From: Burkholderiales bacterium
GTDB lineage: Bacteria > Pseudomonadota > Gammaproteobacteria > Burkholderiales > Casimicrobiaceae
NCBI GenBank assembly: GCA_025354165.1
Contig: JANXNI010000066.1
Location: 1 to 44,609 of the forward strand
DNA: 44,609 nt
Direction: 5' to 3'
Shown here: positions 41,337-44,609 of the stretch, piece after piece
Numbering within the stretch: the stretch's first letter is position 1
How the letters are laid out: each line of letters opens with the position of its first letter
Program-made: the position numbers and the translations under genes
Notes under the pieces: generated by a model
What the model was told of the DNA's origin: nothing
Databases searched by the model: none
What the model saw: the letters and a program-made list of their open reading frames with translations, nothing else

Positions 41337-44084
41337 TTGCCTGACGTAAAAACCACCTGCCCGTATTGCGGTGTCGGCTGCGGCGTGTTGGCGACGACGG
41401 ATGGGACGAAAATCACCGCCGTGCGCGGCGATCCAGAGCACCCCGCGAACTTCGGTCGTCTCTGCACCAAAGGCAGCACGCTTCATCTGACGACAACGCC
41501 CTACGGCCGCGCGCTACACCCCGAAATGCGAACCTCTCGGGAGGAGCCACGCAAGCGCGTAAGTTGGGATGTTGTGCTCGATACGCTGGTCGACAAGTTC
41601 GCAAAAACTATCGCTGAGCACGGCCCAGATAGCGTCGGTTTCTATATTTCAGGTCAATTGCTGACAGAGGACTACTACGTCTTCAACAAGCTCGCCAAAG
41701 GCTTGATCGGCACCAACAACGTCGACACCAATTCACGACTTTGTATGTCGTCCGCCGTTGCGGGCTACAAGGCGACGCTGGGTGCCGATGCACCTCCGGC
41801 CTGCTACGACGATTTGAACCATGCGGAATTGATCGTTATTGCCGGCAGTAACGCCGCCTGGGCGCATCCGATTTTGTATCGCCGACTTGAGGATGCGAAA
41901 GAAAAAAAACCGGCGCTCAAAGTCGTTTGCATCGATCCGCGTCGTACCGAGACAGCGCGCGCCGCCGACTTGCATTTGCCGATCCTACCCGGAACTGACG
42001 TGGCGCTGTTCAACGCCATCCTGCATTGGCTCATGTGGGAGGACGCGACCGACAACGCCTACATCGCCGAACACACAGAAGGTTTCGCTGAACTTAAAGC
42101 CGCCGTGCGCGAATGCTCGCCCGCGTGGGCGGCGCGCATATGTGGCGTGAACGAATCGCAAATCGTTGCGCTGGCGACGTGGTGGAAGGAATCTAAGGCC
42201 ACGCTCTCACTTTATTGTCAGGGCCTCAATCAGTCATCGAGCGGTACTGACAAAAACGCAGCGCTCATCAACCTGCATCTCGCCACCTCGCAGATCGGAA
42301 AACCGGGCGCGGGACCGTTCTCGTTGACCGGGCAACCAAACGCGATGGGTGGACGCGAAGTCGGAGGGCTCGCTAATTTGCTGCCGGGACATCGCGACGT
42401 CGTGAACCCGGAGCATCGCGCTGAAATCGCGAAACTGTGGGGCGTCGAATCGCTACCGCCTGTTCCAGGCAAAACCGCTGTCGAAATGTTCGACGCCGTG
42501 AAGCGCGGTGAGATCAAACTTTTGTGGATCGCCTGCACGAACCCGGCGCAGTCGATGCCGGATTTGCGGGCCGTCGCCGAGTCGTTTGAGAACGCCGAAT
42601 GCGTGATCGTGCAGGAAGCGTTTCGCACGACTGAATCAGCAAAACTCGCGGACATTTTGCTGCCCGCCAGCACTTGGGGTGAAAAGCACGGTACGGTGAC
42701 CAATTCCGAGCGACGTATCACGCATGTAAACGGTGCGCTGCCGCCGCCCGGCGAGGCGCGTCATGATTGGGACATTGCGGTTGAGTTCGCGCGGCGGCTG
42801 GAGGCGAAATTGCACCCGAACCGGGCCACGCTGTTTCCGTACCAATCGCCGGAAGAAATCTTCAACGAACATCGCGAAAGCACGCGCGGTCGAGACCTAG
42901 ATATCACGGGCATGAGCTACGCGTTGCTCGACACTGATGGTCCGCAGCAATGGCCGCTTCGAGGAGGAGAAACTGTTGGGAGACTTCGTCTCTACGAAGA
43001 CGGAATTTTCCCGACTGCCAGTGGCAAGGCCAAGTTCAAAGTCACGCCGTACAAGGGCGTGGCCGAGCCGGTTGATGCGCGCTACCCGTTGGCACTCACC
43101 ACCGGTCGTCTGCGCGATCAATGGCACGGCATGAGCCGCACTGGTCGCGTGCCGCAGCTTTATGGTCACGAGCCGGAGCCGATGCTGACCATGAACACGA
43201 ACGACGCTGCACGTCGTGGTCTGGTGGCCGGCGAAGTTGTGAAAGTTGCGTCGCGTCGCGGTGAGCTGATGCTGCGCCTTGCGGTGAGTGATGATGTGCG
43301 CTCGGCGCAATGCTATTTGCCGATGCATTGGGGCAAGCTCTCGCTTGCCGCATCGGGCTCGCACGGTATCAACGCGTTGACAATTTCGACGTTCGATCCG
43401 GTGTCGAAGCAGCCCGAACTCAAACACGCTGCGGTGCGCGTGGATCGGGCTGAACTAGCGTGGTCGCTCGTCGCGTTTGCGTATGCGGAACACGGGCGTG
43501 ACCCGGTCGCAGTGTGCGATGAGCTTCGGGAGATCGCGCGCGATTGGTCGGTCGCAGGAGGCGCGACGTTTGCCAGCACCACGCTCATCGGTTCGGAGCG
43601 TCCGGGTGTCGTACTGCGCTTGGCCGCAGAAAAAGCGCCGGAGCGAACCGCACTCGAACAAATTGACCGTGTACTTGGCCTGACCGGACTTGCCACGCTG
43701 GCTTACGATGATGTTCGACGCAATTTGAGCCGCCGCGTTCGCATCGAGGACGGGCGACTGGCCGGCGTTCGCCTCGCGGGCGATCTTGCCGCCGAGCCGT
43801 GGATGCGCGATTTCTTTTTATCCGGAGCCTCGGTTGTCGAGCTACGTCAGCGCTTACTTGCTGGCAGCGCCGCAGCGCCTGAGGGTTTCAAAGCGCGCGG
43901 CAAAGTGGTGTGTAACTGCTTCAGCGTGTCCGAGAGCGAGATTATTGAATTCTGCGCTGCGACGTCGGGCGACGCACCGGGCAAGCTCGTAGCGTTACAA
44001 AGTGCAAAGGAGTGCGGAACCAACTGCGGCTCATGTTTGCCGGAATTGCGTACTTTGGTCGCCGCCAGCGTCATTGCCGCGTAG
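41337..44084 (+). CDS. nasA: assimilatory nitrate reductase, catalytic subunit
   Basis: A 915-residue molybdenum enzyme that reduces nitrate to nitrite in the cytoplasm. The N-terminal [4Fe-4S] ligands are CPYCGVGCGV with a further Cys in RLCTKG. The bis-MGD core spans roughly residues 60-710, with SRLCMSSAVAGYK and GREVGGLANLLPGHRD; the MGD C-terminal domain has ALTTGRLRDQWHGMSRTG. An added C-terminal BFD-type [2Fe-2S] segment has CNCFSVSESEI and CGTNCGSCLPEL. TTG at 41337 gives MPDVKTTCPYC, the usual length before the first cysteines, with GGGG upstream; TTG 41298, GTG 41301 or GTG 41319 are alternatives. No signal peptide, as expected. Confidence 0.95.
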   Translation: MPDVKTTCPYCGVGCGVLATTDGTKITAVRGDPEHPANFGRLCTKGSTLHLTTTPYGRALHPEMRTSREEPRKRVSWDVVLDTLVDKFAKTIAEHGPDSVGFYISGQLLTEDYYVFNKLAKGLIGTNNVDTNSRLCMSSAVAGYKATLGADAPPACYDDLNHAELIVIAGSNAAWAHPILYRRLEDAKEKKPALKVVCIDPRRTETARAADLHLPILPGTDVALFNAILHWLMWEDATDNAYIAEHTEGFAELKAAVRECSPAWAARICGVNESQIVALATWWKESKATLSLYCQGLNQSSSGTDKNAALINLHLATSQIGKPGAGPFSLTGQPNAMGGREVGGLANLLPGHRDVVNPEHRAEIAKLWGVESLPPVPGKTAVEMFDAVKRGEIKLLWIACTNPAQSMPDLRAVAESFENAECVIVQEAFRTTESAKLADILLPASTWGEKHGTVTNSERRITHVNGALPPPGEARHDWDIAVEFARRLEAKLHPNRATLFPYQSPEEIFNEHRESTRGRDLDITGMSYALLDTDGPQQWPLRGGETVGRLRLYEDGIFPTASGKAKFKVTPYKGVAEPVDARYPLALTTGRLRDQWHGMSRTGRVPQLYGHEPEPMLTMNTNDAARRGLVAGEVVKVASRRGELMLRLAVSDDVRSAQCYLPMHWGKLSLAASGSHGINALTISTFDPVSKQPELKHAAVRVDRAELAWSLVAFAYAEHGRDPVAVCDELREIARDWSVAGGATFASTTLIGSERPGVVLRLAAEKAPERTALEQIDRVLGLTGLATLAYDDVRRNLSRRVRIEDGRLAGVRLAGDLAAEPWMRDFFLSGASVVELRQRLLAGSAAAPEGFKARGKVVCNCFSVSESEIIEFCAATSGDAPGKLVALQSAKECGTNCGSCLPELRTLVAASVIAA

Positions 44085-44096
44085 GTGAAGTCTGTA

Positions 44097-44131
44097 TACA
44101 GCTTTTCGCTGTAATGACCGTGGAGCAGGGG
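44097..44131. repeat. hairpin and weak copy of the 25441 repeat
   Basis: TACAGC-TTTTC-GCTGTA (44097-44113) is a perfect six-base stem. The following bases to 44131 resemble the left unit at 25441 (AGCTTTTCGCTG then AGCAGGGG). It lies just after nasA. No T-run follows, so termination is not indicated. Confidence 0.45.
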
Positions 44132-44230
44132 TTAACCGCACATTTCGATTAAAGTCGATCAGTTTTTGAAGACATCAGGCTTTGCAGCCCATTGGCAACA
44201 CAAAAGCAAACAAATCGCCAATTCCCGAGC

Positions 44231-44236
44231 TATAAT
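44231..44236 (+). promoter_or_regulatory. possible -10 box for rpsP
   Basis: TATAAT lies 38 bases upstream of the rpsP start in the gap after nasA. No good -35 box was found at the expected distance, so the promoter is only suggested. Confidence 0.35.
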
Positions 44237-44273
44237 CTAAGGCTAACTTTAATTTTTGACTGCGCATACCGTC

Positions 44274-44543
44274 ATGGTCGTTATTCGTCTTTCTCGTGGT
44301 GGTTCCAAGGGTTCCCCATTCTTCAACATCGTTGTTGCTGATTCGCGTAATCGTCGCGATGGTCGCTACATTGAGCGTCTGGGTTTCTACAACCCGGTCG
44401 GCAAAGAAGGCGCTGAGAACGTGCGCATCGCTCAAGAGCGTTTGACGCACTGGACCAGCAAGGGCGCGCAAATGTCAGACACGGTTTCGCGTCTGGCCAA
44501 GGGTGCGGCTAAAGCTGCTGCGCCTGCTGCTGTCGCTGCTTAA
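44274..44543 (+). CDS. rpsP: 30S ribosomal protein S16
   Basis: An 89-residue ribosomal protein. [41 protein letters not shown] is the S16 signature. The C-terminal tail is rich in Ala and Lys, as in many betaproteobacterial S16. ATG at 44274 matches the family start; the codons upstream (to 44256) are not conserved. It is usually followed by rimM, trmD and rplS, which would lie beyond the window. Confidence 0.97.
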   Translation: MVVIRLSRGGSKGSPFFNIVVADSRNRRDGRYIERLGFYNPVGKEGAENVRIAQERLTHWTSKGAQMSDTVSRLAKGAAKAAAPAAVAA

Positions 44544-44609
44544 GTTCGCTGTTTGCGGTGCGGTGATCCCAGTGATCGCTGGCCGCGATGGTCGGTAGCG
44601 TGACGAAGC

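Noticed and set aside
44175-44471. 98-codon minus-strand frame opposite rpsP
   Set aside because: Antisense of a conserved ribosomal protein gene and its promoter region.

Overview
The window looks like a chromosomal segment of a betaproteobacterium, most likely Burkholderiales or a close relative. The reasons are moderate-to-high GC, a tsaB-rimI-uracil-DNA glycosylase operon, a Bug/TctC-type solute receptor, a NirBD/NasA nitrate assimilation operon with NasT control, and rpsP at the end. No rRNA, tRNA, CRISPR array, phage gene or transposase was recognised. The species cannot be named from the sequence.

Layout. (1) 1-7930 is mixed: a small YxiG-like protein, an FAD oxidoreductase of the L-2-hydroxyglutarate oxidase type, a methyltransferase, a TPR protein with a DNA-binding-like N-terminus, a large FAD-dependent protein of the YtfP/COG2509 type, and an FHA-EAL protein. 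(2) 7945-18884 is a complete histidine utilisation locus. hutU-hutH and a three-gene NitT/TauT-type ABC transporter lie on the minus strand; hutC-hutD-hutI-hutG-hutF lie on the plus strand. Because hutF and hutG are both present, histidine goes through formimidoylglutamate and N-formylglutamate to glutamate (five-step route). A perfect 16-bp palindrome in the divergent gap sits inside the hutU promoter and is the likely HutC operator. (3) 19062-25367 is accessory: a Tat-signal protein, a GNAT protein, a vapBC-like toxin-antitoxin pair, an orphan CopG-like protein, a KAP P-loop NTPase gene frameshifted in its Walker A motif, lysS, and a second antitoxin/PIN-toxin pair placed directly in front of lysS. 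(4) 25613-30472 holds minus-strand genes for a D-2-hydroxyacid dehydrogenase, a Bug receptor, an Asp/Glu-racemase-like enzyme, two TPM-domain proteins and LemA. (5) 30607-33907 holds tsaB-rimI-udg and, divergently, rlmD. (6) 33908-41218 and 41337-44084 form the nitrate/nitrite assimilation region: nasT, nrtABC-like transporter genes, nirB, nirD and nasA. (7) rpsP starts at 44274.

The most striking element is the leader of the nitrate operon (35031-35235). It has an NtrC-like dyad, a sigma-54 promoter, then two hairpins whose six-base loops both carry A at position 1 and G at position 4. The second hairpin shares bases with an intrinsic terminator that ends just before the nrtA ribosome binding site. 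This is the expected architecture for antitermination by the ANTAR protein NasT, encoded immediately upstream. No nasS gene is visible. A possible small RNA with its own promoter-like box and terminator lies on the minus strand between rlmD and nasT.

Repeats are frequent in intergenic gaps. Three inverted doublets of a GTAGGAGCG-type REP (9529-9612, 15334-15406, 29757-29837) occur, together with a 24-bp inverted pair after the first oxidoreductase, a different 34-bp inverted pair near 25441-25554, and CCCTCTCC-type palindromes near 771-887 and 41261-41297.
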